Positions 8,066-16,269 of a stretch of 64,000 nucleotides of DNA are shown here, one piece after another. Position numbers and translations under genes: made by a program. Each line of letters opens with the position of its first letter. Within the stretch, counting starts at the first letter, position 1. The notes beneath the pieces were generated by a model. It saw nothing but the letters and a program-made list of their open reading frames with translations, ran no database searches and was not told where the DNA came from. The DNA comes from Candidatus Thiosymbion ectosymbiont of Catanema sp. Cochon2018 (GTDB taxonomy: Bacteria > Pseudomonadota > Gammaproteobacteria > Chromatiales > Chromatiaceae), in assembly GCA_011392765.1 (NCBI GenBank), contig WYCW01000004.1:234038-298037 (forward strand), in the 5' to 3' direction.

Positions 8066-9957
8066 AGAACACCCGCGCATCGGCAGCGGGTAGCGGCTTG
8101 ATAGAGGCATTTCTACGCCAAGCGGTAGCACGAGGCACGCTGCGGGCGGTGGATTTCCACTTCGCACGCCACATGGAAGCCTTGGCCGGCGGCGATGCCC
8201 CGGAGCTGCTGTTGGCCGCGGCCCTGACCAGCCATCGGGTGGGAGAAGGCGATGTGTGCCTGGAGCTGGGCCGCTGTCGGGAGCTTCCCCTGTTTCAGGA
8301 CGGCGGGGACCCGGACAGGCCGCGGATACCGGCCCCGGAGGCCTGGAGCGATGTCTTGCGTACCCGTGCCGTGGTCGGGGAGCCCGACGACCGTGCCCCG
8401 CTCATCCTCGACCGGCACGGCCGGCTCTATCTCGGACGCTATTGGGAGTTCGAGCGACAGGTAGCGGATGCTGTGCGTGCCCGTGCCCGTGCCCGCGCCC
8501 TCGCGCCGACGGTGGACCGCGACCGGCTGCGGCAAGGGCTGGGACGTCTGTTTCCCGGCGTCGGCGCCATCGACTGGCAGCGGGTCGCCGCCGCGGTGGC
8601 GGTGCTGCAGAGATTGTGCCTGATCTCCGGCGGACCGGGTACGGGCAAGACCCGCACCGTGACCGCGATTCTCGCCCTGTTAGTGGAGCAGGCGGCGGAT
8701 ATCCCCCCACGCATCGCCTTGGCTGCCCCCACCGGCAAGGCGGCGGCCCGGCTCTCGGAGTCCATCCGCGTCGCCAAGGCGGAGCTGCCGGTGACGGAAC
8801 AGACCGCGGACTGCATCCCTGAGGCGGCCGTCACCCTGCACCGCCTGCTCGGCTATCGTCCTGGGCGCGCCACGCCGCACCACGGCGCGGACAATCCCCT
8901 GCACCTGGAGGTCCTGGTGGTCGACGAGGCCTCCATGGTGGATCTGCCCCTGATGGCCTGCCTGCTGACCGCACTGCCGGACCAGGCCCGCCTGATTCTG
9001 CTCGGGGATCAGGACCAACTGGCCTCGGTGGAATCGGGCCGGGTGCTCGGCGACCTGTGTGGGCGAGGTCGGGTGTCCGGCTACTCGCCGGGGCTGTGCG
9101 CGGAGGTCGCGGCGGTGGCGGGTGACCGGCTGGAGCCTGCTGCCGCCCCTGGTCCCGACCTGGGCGACCGGATCGTCGTGCTGCGTAAGAGCCGGCGCTT
9201 CGGCAAGGAGAGTGGCATCGGCGCCCTGGCCCAGGCCGTCAACCGGGGCGATCCGGATGCGAGCCTGCGGATTCTGGCCGCCGACCGCTATCCGGATGTC
9301 CGGTTGGAAGCACCGCGGGTACAGGTGCTGACTGATCTGGTCGCACAGCAGTTGGTCCCCGCCTGGCGCCGAGTACTGGCGAGCCCCGATCCCCCGGCGG
9401 CGCTGTTGGAACTGGAGCGGATCCGGGTGCTGTGCGCCCTGCGCTCGGGACCCTACGGGGTCGAGCGCCTGAACGAACGCCTGACGCAGGCCCTGGAAGC
9501 AGCGGGCCTGATTCGGCGCGACGGTGAGTTCTACGCCGGGCGTCCGATCATGCTCACCGCCAACGACCATACCTTGGGGCTCTACAATGGGGATGTGGGC
9601 CTGGTCCTGGCCGATCCTCGGAGCGGCGGTGCCCTGCGGGTATTCTTCGCCACCGCCGAGGGTGTCCGGCGCGTCCTGCCGTCGCGTCTGCCAGCCCGCG
9701 AAACCGTTTATGCCATGACGGTCCACAAGAGCCAAGGTTCCGAGTTCGATGAAGTGTTGCTGGTGCTGCCCGAAGCCGAGAGCCGAGTGCTTACTCGGGA
9801 GCTCATCTATACAGGCATCACTCGGGCCAGGAAACAGGTGCGGCTGCTTGCTACCGAGGAGCGATTGCGCGCAGCGATCGCCCGGTCCGTGGTCCGCACC
9901 AGCGGGTTGTACGATGCTCTGTGGGCAATACCCGGCGCGGATAATTCGGTTCAGTGA
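8062..9957 (+). CDS. recD: RecBCD exonuclease V alpha subunit RecD
   Basis: About 631 residues. The N-terminal domain has 'FLRQAVARGTLRAVDFHFAR', the usual RecD opening. Helicase motif I is SGGPGTGKTRT (about residue 193), motif II VVDEASMVD, and the C-terminal UvrD-like motif is [12 protein letters not shown] followed by 'YTGITRARKQV'. RecD is the 5'-3' motor of RecBCD and regulates its nuclease and Chi response. recB and recC are not in the window; in many genomes recD ends a recC-recB-recD run. ATG 8062 gives the usual N-terminus; upstream in-frame starts (TTG 8026, ATG 8041) would add atypical residues. Confidence 0.92.
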   Translation: MKNTRASAAGSGLIEAFLRQAVARGTLRAVDFHFARHMEALAGGDAPELLLAAALTSHRVGEGDVCLELGRCRELPLFQDGGDPDRPRIPAPEAWSDVLRTRAVVGEPDDRAPLILDRHGRLYLGRYWEFERQVADAVRARARARALAPTVDRDRLRQGLGRLFPGVGAIDWQRVAAAVAVLQRLCLISGGPGTGKTRTVTAILALLVEQAADIPPRIALAAPTGKAAARLSESIRVAKAELPVTEQTADCIPEAAVTLHRLLGYRPGRATPHHGADNPLHLEVLVVDEASMVDLPLMACLLTALPDQARLILLGDQDQLASVESGRVLGDLCGRGRVSGYSPGLCAEVAAVAGDRLEPAAAPGPDLGDRIVVLRKSRRFGKESGIGALAQAVNRGDPDASLRILAADRYPDVRLEAPRVQVLTDLVAQQLVPAWRRVLASPDPPAALLELERIRVLCALRSGPYGVERLNERLTQALEAAGLIRRDGEFYAGRPIMLTANDHTLGLYNGDVGLVLADPRSGGALRVFFATAEGVRRVLPSRLPARETVYAMTVHKSQGSEFDEVLLVLPEAESRVLTRELIYTGITRARKQVRLLATEERLRAAIARSVVRTSGLYDALWAIPGADNSVQ

Positions 9958-10057
9958 GGACAGCAGTCCTGGCTGCGGAATCGTTTGAACCGCGAAGGCG
10001 CAAAGATTTCTATCTTCCCCTACGGGCACGGAGAATGATTGGTAACGACATCTTTTA

Positions 10058-10130
10058 TCCGCAGATTACGCAGATTCTCACAGATGGAAACGAAGTAATC
10101 TGTGGAAATCTGCGTAATCTGCGGATAAAA
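10058..10130. repeat. Palindromic 'CAGATTACGCAGATT' repeat, copy 2
   Basis: Arms of about 27 bases start TATCCGCAGATTACGCAGAT and return as the complement after a short spacer. It belongs to the same family as 7508-7582. Confidence 0.85.
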
Positions 10131-10204
10131 AAGGGTTTTTGTCGGGAACCCCGACCTACCTGACGGTGGACAGGCGCAGGGGACGCGGAGTTTTCAATCA
10201 GGCG

Positions 10205-10378
10205 CTAGGGGGCGTTCTCAATTGAGCCAAATCATCATAAAAATCAAGCCTGTAGGCTGGGTTACGGCCAGGGACGGCCAAACCCAGCACAGGGTATTGC
10301 GGATCGGAAAAGCTGGGTTTCGTTCCTCAACCCAGCCTACAACACTTAGATGATTTATTGATTGAGAACGCCCCCTAG
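10205..10378. repeat. IS5-derived MITE, copy 1 (upstream of folA)
   Basis: 174 bp bounded by CTAG on both sides, with terminal inverted repeats GGGGGCGTTCTCAATTGA and complement. These ends match those of the IS5-type element at 46724-47561. The interior holds the 'GTAGGCTGGGTT ... AACCCAGCCTAC' palindrome also seen at 20860, 50955 and elsewhere. It stops ten bases before the folA ATG, so folA must be expressed from within or across it. Confidence 0.85.
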
Positions 10379-10388
10379 TATAGTCGCC

Positions 10389-11009
10389 ATGACTGTTCGC
10401 CCACCGCTGATCTCCATCATCGCCGCAATGTCCGAAAATCGGGTCATCGGACGCGGTAACCGCCTGCCCTGGCACCTCCCCGCCGATCTTGCCCACTTCA
10501 AGGACCTGACCCTGAACAAGCCTATCGTTATGGGACGGCAGACCTGGGAATCCCTGCCGGGACCGCTCCCGCAACGCATCCACATCGTGGTCACTCGCAA
10601 CCGCTCCTACAGTGCTCGGGGTTGCCTCCTGGTGGGTTCACCAACAGAAGCTATCGAGGCCGCGGGACCTGTCCCGGAGCTGATGGTGGTTGGTGGAGCC
10701 GGTATCTACCGGGACATGCTCCCCCTGGCACGGCGCATGTATCTTACCCTGGTGGCCGCGGTACTGGAGGGGGATGCCTGGTTCCCGGATTGGGACCGGG
10801 CTTGCTGGCGCGAAGTTGTCCGGAAGGAGCGGCGGCACGATGAACGCAACCGCTACGACCTGACCTTTGTGACGCTGGAAAGAATTGCCGAAAGTCGAGG
10901 CCACCTACCGGCGCGGCGATCTGTTCGCCAAGCGTGCCCGGATGATGGAGGAACGGGCGGAGTTCATCACCAAGGCGCCGGCGTCCGTGACCACCTTACC
11001 GGCGACTGA
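10389..11009 (+). CDS. folA: Dihydrofolate reductase with foreign C-terminal extension
   Basis: Reduces dihydrofolate to tetrahydrofolate with NADPH. Residues 8-165 show all hallmarks: 'ISIIAAMSENRVIGRGNRLP', W-H-L-P-A-D-L with the catalytic Asp, GRQTWESLPGPLP, and 'ELMVVGGAGIYRDMLPLARR' binding the cofactor. The native protein should end near 'YDLTFVTLER'. Here the frame runs on for about 38 codons of DNA that in the +1 frame encodes the tail of a tyrosine integrase, so the normal stop was lost by a junction. The start follows a MITE; no clear ribosome site is visible. Probably functional, because the core is complete. Confidence 0.92.
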   Translation: MTVRPPLISIIAAMSENRVIGRGNRLPWHLPADLAHFKDLTLNKPIVMGRQTWESLPGPLPQRIHIVVTRNRSYSARGCLLVGSPTEAIEAAGPVPELMVVGGAGIYRDMLPLARRMYLTLVAAVLEGDAWFPDWDRACWREVVRKERRHDERNRYDLTFVTLERIAESRGHLPARRSVRQACPDDGGTGGVHHQGAGVRDHLTGD

Positions 11010-11049
11010 GAGGCCCCAGGCCGGGAGCGCACGCACGGAACCCGTATAA
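10891..11049 (+). pseudogene. Tyrosine integrase C-terminal fragment
   Basis: In the +1 frame relative to folA, 52 codons read 'VEATYRRGDLFAKRARMMEE', 'WAEFI'-like 'RAEFIT', then a loose tail to TAA. The YxRGDLFxKRxxMM pattern is the C-terminal segment of P4-type (DUF4102) integrases. It begins exactly where folA loses similarity. This suggests that an integrated element was mostly deleted, leaving the integrase end fused to folA. Confidence 0.6.
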
Positions 11050-11079
11050 GCGTGCAGGAGCAAAGCGTAAAGAATAGCT

Positions 11080-11304
11080 TTAAACATTAGATAGCCCCCC
11101 CCAAGAGGTCCGGGAAAGGGAGAAGGAAAAACTAAGTAAGTCTGTAGCTTTATCAGCACCTTGGACAAGTCTTAAAGGTGCCCACGCAATTAATCCCACG
11201 GCCAGGCCACCTATAATCGAACCTATCGCTCCAGCTATTGCCCCAGTCAATGCAAGACCATCATTACTCCCTACGAATGGATCACTGAAAAAATGAAAAC
11301 CCAC
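11080..11304 (-). CDS. Small Gly-rich hydrophobic protein
   Basis: 74 residues with a Gly/Ala/Ile-rich stretch (about residues 18-45, with GAIAGAIGSIIGG) able to span a membrane once or twice. No family recognised. The composition resembles small membrane peptides or bacteriocin-type peptides, but no leader or immunity gene is seen. It could be a chance frame; the codon pattern is plausible. Confidence 0.35.
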   Translation of the reverse strand: MGFHFFSDPFVGSNDGLALTGAIAGAIGSIIGGLAVGLIAWAPLRLVQGADKATDLLSFSFSLSRTSWGGLSNV

Positions 11305-11309
11305 TAATG

Positions 11310-11340
11310 CTAGCGAGGCTTCGCCTCAGACCGACGAGGC
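11310..11340. repeat. CTAG-GAGGC dispersed repeat, copy 2
   Basis: Same unit as 7445-7475. The text after it (GACAAGAACCACGAATGGACACGAATA) is half of the 'GGACACGAA' palindrome found complete at 18537. Confidence 0.85.
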
Positions 11341-11394
11341 GTGAGTCGCGGTTGACAAGAACCACGAATGGACACGAATATTATTTACTCAATT

Positions 11395-11487
11395 CTACAA
11401 CCCGTGCGTTTTCATCGGGAACCCTAACTTCTTCAAGCCCGTGACAACCTCTTTATAGGTTAGCTCTGGTACTTTCTTGAAAAACAT
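11395..11487 (-). pseudogene. hicA: HicA toxin N-terminal fragment
   Basis: Thirty codons: MFFKKVPELTYKEVVTGLKK then LGFPMKTHGL and stop. The 'K-x-L-T-x-K-E-V-x-x-x-L-K-K-L-G-F' start is that of HicA mRNA interferases. The family continues with a G-S-H catalytic segment, absent here. Half of a palindromic repeat begins just downstream, probably the cause of the truncation. It lies nine bases after the hicB-like stop. Confidence 0.6.
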
Positions 11488-11496
11488 CTGCTTATA

Positions 11497-11814
11497 TCAG
11501 GCATGTTTTATCGTGCCATCTATGTCCCGAAACGAAAGAACCTCTACTACCTTTGACGCATTCAAGTGCAATTTATTTAATAGACACGCAACATAATAAA
11601 GGAGAAAGCATTGCCAAGGTCCTTTCCGGTTTAATAGGTATTGTTTTTGAAAGTCGTCTTTTTCCTCATTGATGTCTTCGATGTATTCGGCAATTTGGGA
11701 TTCCAGCTTAGTTTTCGCTTCCGCTAATGTATTTGCTTGAGCGGCTAAGCCAAACTCAAGGCTCATTGCCACATAAAGGCCTCCACTACGCTCGATTAGG
11801 TATCTGATTTTCAT
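11497..11814 (-). CDS. hicB: HicB-like antitoxin
   Basis: 105 residues. The N-terminal 50 residues show the HicB fold: MKIRYLIERSGGLYVAMSLE, then 'LAAQANTLAEAKTKLESQI'. GGAGG lies six bases before the ATG, fixing the start. The C-terminal half is longer and not DNA-binding in an obvious way. It is followed by a truncated hicA, so it is an antitoxin without an active partner. Gene order (antitoxin first) is the less common arrangement for this family. Confidence 0.65.
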   Translation of the reverse strand: MKIRYLIERSGGLYVAMSLEFGLAAQANTLAEAKTKLESQIAEYIEDINEEKDDFQKQYLLNRKGPWQCFLLYYVACLLNKLHLNASKVVEVLSFRDIDGTIKHA

Positions 11815-11968
11815 CGTCGCCTCCTGGTTGAACTGGTCAATCAATAGAGAGAAAGCCAAACGCCATCCGTGGCAGGCCGTTTGCGAGTCGTTACACCCAG
11901 GCCGACGGAAGAACGAGCACTCGGGGCGGACACCGCATCCGCAACGACCGCGAGGCCGCACGCTGGCA

Positions 11969-12071
11969 AGGCACCGCTACACGCACACCCGGCCTCCTAT
12001 ACTTAACCACCTTATGCCATAAGGTGGCACGTGTCCACTGTGCGAGGCACCGCTACACGCACACCCGGCCT
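11969..12071. repeat. Direct repeat pair
   Basis: GGCACCGCTACACGCACACC is found at 11971 and again at 12046, each followed by CGGCCT. A short palindrome with CCACCTTATG/CATAAGGTGG lies between them. Meaning unknown. Confidence 0.6.
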
Positions 12072-12244
12072 GCTACGCCGTAGGACAGGTTAGGGATACC
12101 GGACCATCCGACATCCCCCGCGATTGGTTCCTACCTGCGCGGCGGCTCACTTTGTCGGCCAATCATGGACACAATACCGAGACAGTTGCCACCATTGTTG
12201 CACGCACGCGGGGCTTGCCGATGGATCTGGATTTGATATGTAAC

Positions 12245-12270
12245 ATATCATAATTATGTTATTATGATAT
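12245..12270. promoter_or_regulatory. Inverted repeat, likely operator of the kfrA-like gene
   Basis: Perfect ten-base arms ATATCATAAT and ATTATGATAT around TATGTT. They lie 50 bases before the kfrA-like ATG in an A/T-rich island inside GC-rich DNA. KfrA proteins are autorepressors that bind inverted repeats at their own promoter, so this is the expected place for the operator. Confidence 0.6.
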
Positions 12271-12319
12271 TGTATGGCACGATACGTTATGCAATCCGCG
12301 AACCGGCAGGAGAAGCCCC

Positions 12320-12940
12320 ATGCCCCGCCCTGGTATCACCCGCGAGCAAGTCTTCGAGGCCGCCGAACACCTGACCCATGCTGGCCGTGCCCCTACCGTG
12401 CTGGCGATCCGTGCCCATCTTGGTAGCGGTAGCCCCAACACCATTGGCCCCCACCTGGCCGACTGGAAGGCGCAGCACGCAACGGGGCAGGCCGAGGCCG
12501 TACCGCCCCTCCCGGAACCCGTAGAAACCGCGATGCGGCAGGTTTGGGGTTTGGCCTTGAAGCTGACCCAGGATCAGTTAGAGGGAGAACGCCAAGCCCT
12601 GAGCACGGCCCGAAAGGAGATCGAGCAGGAACGGGCGGAGTTGTCGGCGGAGATCGAACGCCTTGACACCGCCCTTGAGCACGCGCAGAGCGAAGCACGG
12701 CAGGCCGCCGAAACCCTGGACACCGAACGCCAAGCCCACTATCAGACCCAGGCCGAGCGACAAGAAGCCCGTTCCCTGGCGGACGAGCGGGCAAACCGGA
12801 ACGCAGAGCAAGAGCAGGAATTACACCAGTTGCGCACCGAGAACGAGAAGCTACGCATCGAGGCCGCGACCGCCGATGAGCGGGCGGCCCAGACCGCCGA
12901 GCTACGCGCGATCCTCGAACAATTCGTAACCGCAGGCTAG
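12320..12940 (+). CDS. KfrA-type DNA-binding coiled-coil protein
   Basis: 206 residues. Residues 1-60 match the KfrA N-terminal domain: 'GITREQVFEAAEHLTHAGRA', 'PTVLAIRAHLGSGSPNTI' and 'HLADWKA'. Residues 90-200 are a continuous Glu/Gln/Ala-rich coiled coil. KfrA proteins are plasmid- or island-borne repressors and filament formers linked to segregation. A strong operator-like inverted repeat lies upstream. The stop TAG is part of the CTAG that begins a dispersed repeat, so the last residues may have been changed by the insertion. Together with the integrase fragment and the zinc protein downstream it suggests remains of an integrated element ending near tRNA-Ser. Confidence 0.8.
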   Translation: MPRPGITREQVFEAAEHLTHAGRAPTVLAIRAHLGSGSPNTIGPHLADWKAQHATGQAEAVPPLPEPVETAMRQVWGLALKLTQDQLEGERQALSTARKEIEQERAELSAEIERLDTALEHAQSEARQAAETLDTERQAHYQTQAERQEARSLADERANRNAEQEQELHQLRTENEKLRIEAATADERAAQTAELRAILEQFVTAG

Positions 12941-12967
12941 CGAGGCTTCGCCTCAGACCGACGAGGC
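12937..12967. repeat. CTAG-GAGGC dispersed repeat, copy 3
   Basis: Starts with the CTAG that supplies the kfrA-like stop codon. Confidence 0.85.
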
Positions 12968-13284
12968 GTGATCATCGCTCTATCGCTATCGAAAGCGGAA
13001 CCGTGATCGTGATCGTAATCGGAGACGCCAGGCAAAGCGGGCACGGAAAATCTGATGGCTACGAGTTTCGACCCGGTACCTGGCCGGGACCTCCGGAGAC
13101 CACGAACTGCGAAAGAATGCGGTCCCTCCTACGGCGGCTTCGACTACGATCATGATCACGACAACGAGAGGGGTTAGACGTTGGCGAAATTTGACTCATT
13201 TGCACAAAATCCGGTCATTCAAGGAATCCTAGCGGCGCGACGCTGAAATTTCCCAAATGATTTCGGATAAATCCAGAGGTGCAC
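12968..13284. other. Intergenic region with repeat end
   Basis: No gene supported. 12975-13025 has GATCGTGATCG-type simple repetition like the 'CGGGATCGAAATCG' part of the long repeats. 13185-13236 is a reverse copy of the long repeat end (ATTTGACTCATTTGCAC ... CAAGGAATCCTAG). Confidence 0.5.
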
Positions 13285-13857
13285 ATGGGCGGGAAAGGTA
13301 GCGGAAGGCCCTGTTTCGGCGCGAGGGCTACCACCGAGGATTACCCTTCCATCGACGTGCGGCATTGGCAACGGGATGGTCTGCTGGTGCCGTATCAATC
13401 GTTCAACCAGCAATGGTTCCAGCACGGCAAGGTAGCCGCTTCCATCGAGGTATGCACCGAGCCCGACCGGGTAATCCTCACCCACCACCAAAGCAGCGGC
13501 GAGGATTGGGAATACGAAAGCTACCCCGTCGATCTCGACTGGACAAACTGCAATCCTGGCGGGCAATGCCCCTGGTTTCTCTGCCCGGCCTTTGGTTGTG
13601 ACCGGCGCGTGGCAATCCTGTATGAAAGCGGCATCTTCGCCTGCCGTCACTGCTGCCAGTTGGCCTATTCATGCCAGCGGGAAGGCAATTTCTTACGGGC
13701 ACTGCGGCGAGCGGATAAAATCTGCGCCCGCTTAGGCGGGGAGACAACGGGCATCATCCCTCGCTACGGCAGGAAGCCTAAAGGGATGCGCTGGAGCACT
13801 TATGAACGGCTGACCGATCAGTACGACACCATCCTGGATGCGTTAATCCGAAGATGA
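13285..13857 (+). CDS. Conserved zinc-ribbon-like protein of mobile elements
   Basis: 190 residues starting MGGKGSGRP, an opening shared by a group of uncharacterised proteins common in islands and plasmids. The centre has CPAFGC and then FACRHCCQLAYSCQ, a two-pair cysteine arrangement typical of a zinc ribbon. The C-terminus is basic ('RRADKICARLGG') with a helix ending LIRR. AGAGG lies six bases before the ATG at 13285; a GTG two codons upstream is less likely. DNA binding is plausible but not shown. Confidence 0.65.
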   Translation: MGGKGSGRPCFGARATTEDYPSIDVRHWQRDGLLVPYQSFNQQWFQHGKVAASIEVCTEPDRVILTHHQSSGEDWEYESYPVDLDWTNCNPGGQCPWFLCPAFGCDRRVAILYESGIFACRHCCQLAYSCQREGNFLRALRRADKICARLGGETTGIIPRYGRKPKGMRWSTYERLTDQYDTILDALIRR

Positions 13858-13958
13858 TCTTTACCCGTCAACCACCGTCGGGAAGGGGGGCTAATTGGGG
13901 GGTCGAGAAAGATAAACGATAAAAATATCCTTTCAAATCAACAGATTAAAAATCAGAT

Positions 13959-14049
<91 letters not shown>

Positions 14050-14190
14050 GGGAGATCGCATGCCTTGTGATCGGTGTAATTGCCGATCCCGCGGTGCCGA
14101 ATCCACCGCTTCCAAAGCGATTGCGCGGCGGGGAGAATATACGAAGCCGTCTATCCATGCAAACCGGCACCGGCAGGTATCGCAAGGTCT

Positions 14191-15282
14191 TTATAAGTTT
14201 GCCGCCTGCCTGGCAATAACGTAGGTCTTGGCCGAGAGTTCCAGGGAGCAGGTCCATTTGTAAGCCAGGTCGAGGGTCTCGCCCCAGGCGTAGACTCCGT
14301 GGCCGCGGACCATGGCGATCCGATGCTCGGCAAGGGCGTTCGCTATGACCGCCGGCGCCTGCTCCAGGTAGTCCGCGTATTCCACTGAGAACACCGAGAC
14401 CCGCTCGAAATAGGACTGCCCCTCGATGTCCGGCGGGCGGAAGTCCTGACCGGCGAAGCTCAAGGCCACCGAGTAGGGGCCATGGCTATGCAGCACCGCC
14501 CTCGCCTGGGGTTGTTCCCGATACACGCGCTGGTGTAATGGCGCATCCATGGAGGCGCCTCGGGGGCAGGGGCCGTCCAGGGAACAGGCCACCAGGTCGT
14601 CGGGTTCCAAGGTATCCGCGCAGGCCCCGGTCGGGGTGATCCAAAAGGTCTCACCCGAACGTACCGAGGCATTGCCGGAGTGCGAGTCGTTGTAGCCATA
14701 GTGGCGTAGCCAACGATAATAGCGGACCAACTCCGTCCTCGACTTCTCATCGTCGGGGGTCCGGGTCGTCATGTGCTGTTGTACGAAATCGGCGATCGCC
14801 GCGGGGTCTTCCAGGGGTAGCCGCGGGGGGTGATCTCCGCCGGGCAGGTTGTGGTCCGTGACCACGGCGATAATATTCGGGTCTTCCGGATACAAGGGCG
14901 GCTTGCCCATGGTGGTGCGGTGGATCTCGATCTTGGGGTAGGCCGCATGTTTGAATCCCTCCACCAGGATCAGGTCCAGCCGGTCCGCGTCGAATCTTTG
15001 CAGCATCTTCTCCAGGGACGGGTCCTTGCCGTTATCCCCCTGTTCCGACTGCAACGCCCAGCGCTCCCGGGAGGCCAGCAGGATCTGATCCGCACCCGCC
15101 GCCCGGAGCTGGTAGCTGTCCTTGCCCGGCACGTCGAGCGCGAAGGTATGGTGGGCGTGCTTGAGATAACCGACCCGTAGACCCCGGTCCTTGAGTATCG
15201 GCACCAGTTTCTGCAGCAACGTGGTCTTGCCGCTGCCGCTGGGGGCAACGAACCCGATCACGGGTGGTCGAAGATTGCGCAT
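14191..15282 (-). CDS. Fusion: MobB (MGD biosynthesis) with class II aldolase
   Basis: 363 residues. Residues 1-170 are MobB, the GTP-binding adaptor of molybdenum cofactor guanylation: P-loop GFVAPSGSGKTTLLQ, 'GYLKHAHHTFALDVPGKDSY', and LDLILVEGFKHAAYPKIE. Residues 180-360 are a class II aldolase/adducin domain: 'GYNDSHSGNASVR', 'LHSHGPYSVAL' and 'MVRGHGVYAWG' with the metal-binding His residues, plus a Glu/Asp before them. Class II aldolases cleave sugar phosphates such as fuculose or methylthioribulose phosphate. The domains are joined without a stop. The link between molybdopterin work and an aldolase is unexplained; both domains look complete. Confidence 0.85.
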   Translation of the reverse strand: MRNLRPPVIGFVAPSGSGKTTLLQKLVPILKDRGLRVGYLKHAHHTFALDVPGKDSYQLRAAGADQILLASRERWALQSEQGDNGKDPSLEKMLQRFDADRLDLILVEGFKHAAYPKIEIHRTTMGKPPLYPEDPNIIAVVTDHNLPGGDHPPRLPLEDPAAIADFVQQHMTTRTPDDEKSRTELVRYYRWLRHYGYNDSHSGNASVRSGETFWITPTGACADTLEPDDLVACSLDGPCPRGASMDAPLHQRVYREQPQARAVLHSHGPYSVALSFAGQDFRPPDIEGQSYFERVSVFSVEYADYLEQAPAVIANALAEHRIAMVRGHGVYAWGETLDLAYKWTCSLELSAKTYVIARQAANL

Positions 15283-15913
15283 GATGGGGCTTCTCCCAAA
15301 TCGGTCACCGGTGCGGTATCAGGGTAAGAGCCTGTCTAAGAGGCTGTCTAAAAACTAACACCTTGATTTAAAAATGAAAAATTCTTCGTGTCTTGGTGGC
15401 TTTGTGTGAGAAATGAAGAACATCACACAAAGGCACAAAGCCACAAAGGGGTACTAAGAGACTGTCTTTTTACTGCTTGTCAGGATGCACATAGCGCAGC
15501 GTGCCCAACACCCTCCGAAACACTCCGCGGCGCGGAGCTTCTGCGTTCCCACACGCCGCATCAATGCCATTAAGTTAGCTGTTGGCCACTTACCGATGCG
15601 GAAGAGAAAACTACGAATCACGCGAACTTCCGCGAATAAGATCCCTCCCTTCGGTTCGGGATGACAAGTTCGCGAGGATTCGCGTGATTCGTAGGTTGGG
15701 CAAAGCCCCGTAGGATGCGGTGAGCGTGTGTTGTCCTTTCCGGACTGCACCACCGCCAGGCGCGAACCGCATCTGTGGACGGTGGGCGTGCCCAACAAAG
15801 GTCCCTCGCTTCGCTCGGGATAAATGTTGGGCACGGGCCATCCCTTGATGCGGTTCGCGCCCCCTCGTAGTGTCATCCTGATAAGATCTACCGCGCTCAC
15901 CGCATCCTACTCG
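15283..15913. repeat. Block of mixed repeats
   Basis: 15343-15360 is one end of the 'GAGGCTGTCTAAAAAC' MITE. 15385-15450 is an inverted pair built on TTGGTGGCTTTGTG and its complement. 15605-15690 is an inverted pair built on CTACGAATCACGCGAA. 15693-15913 contains GGTTGGGCAAAGCCCCGTAGGATGCGGTGAGCG-type repeat (given in part) that recurs as GGTTGGGCAAAGCC at 39385. No gene seen. Confidence 0.6.
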
Positions 15914-15955
15914 CTGTATGTGATCGAGATAATTGGACAGTCGGTTCTCGTTCAT
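15914..15955 (-). pseudogene. HepT-type HEPN toxin, first 14 codons only
   Basis: MNENRLSNYLDHIQ is the usual HepT opening. The ATG overlaps the stop of the MNT gene (ATGA), as in intact modules. After codon 14 the sequence changes to the 'GTAGGATGCGGTGAGCG' dispersed repeat, so the toxin is lost. Confidence 0.65.
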
Positions 15956-16242
15956 ACCGGCTGCGCCTCCGCAAGTACCTTGTCCCGGAACTTCGGCGGC
16001 AGGTCACTCGGTGTCAACAAATCGACATCAACGCCGAGCAACGATTTCAGCTCGTCTTCCAAATCGCCCAAGTCCAACAACGTGGCACCAGGCAAAGCGT
16101 CGATTAGCAGATCAAGGTCGCTGCCGTCCTGGTCGGTACCATGTAGCACCGAGCCGAAGACGCGCGGGTTCGCCGTGCGGAAGCGGCTCACCGCTTCGCG
16201 CACTGCGCTTCGCTTCATGTCGAGCACAACGGACGGTCGCAT
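15952..16242 (-). CDS. MNT-type minimal nucleotidyltransferase antitoxin
   Basis: About 96 residues. It has the active site GSVLHG followed by SDLDLLID, then 'LEDELKSLLGVDVDLLTPSD' and a C-terminus 'FRDKVLAEAQPV'. MNT antitoxins silence HEPN toxins by adding nucleotides to a Tyr near the HEPN active site. AAGGA lies about five bases before ATG 16242; an ATG at 16248 is also in frame. The gene is complete while its hepT partner is reduced to 14 codons. Confidence 0.8.
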   Translation of the reverse strand: MRPSVVLDMKRSAVREAVSRFRTANPRVFGSVLHGTDQDGSDLDLLIDALPGATLLDLGDLEDELKSLLGVDVDLLTPSDLPPKFRDKVLAEAQPV

Positions 16243-16269
16243 GAGCATCCTTTCTTATCGAAACGCGTT

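Noticed and set aside
8680-10029. 449-codon minus-strand open frame opposite recD
   Set aside because: Antisense shadow of RecD in high-GC DNA.
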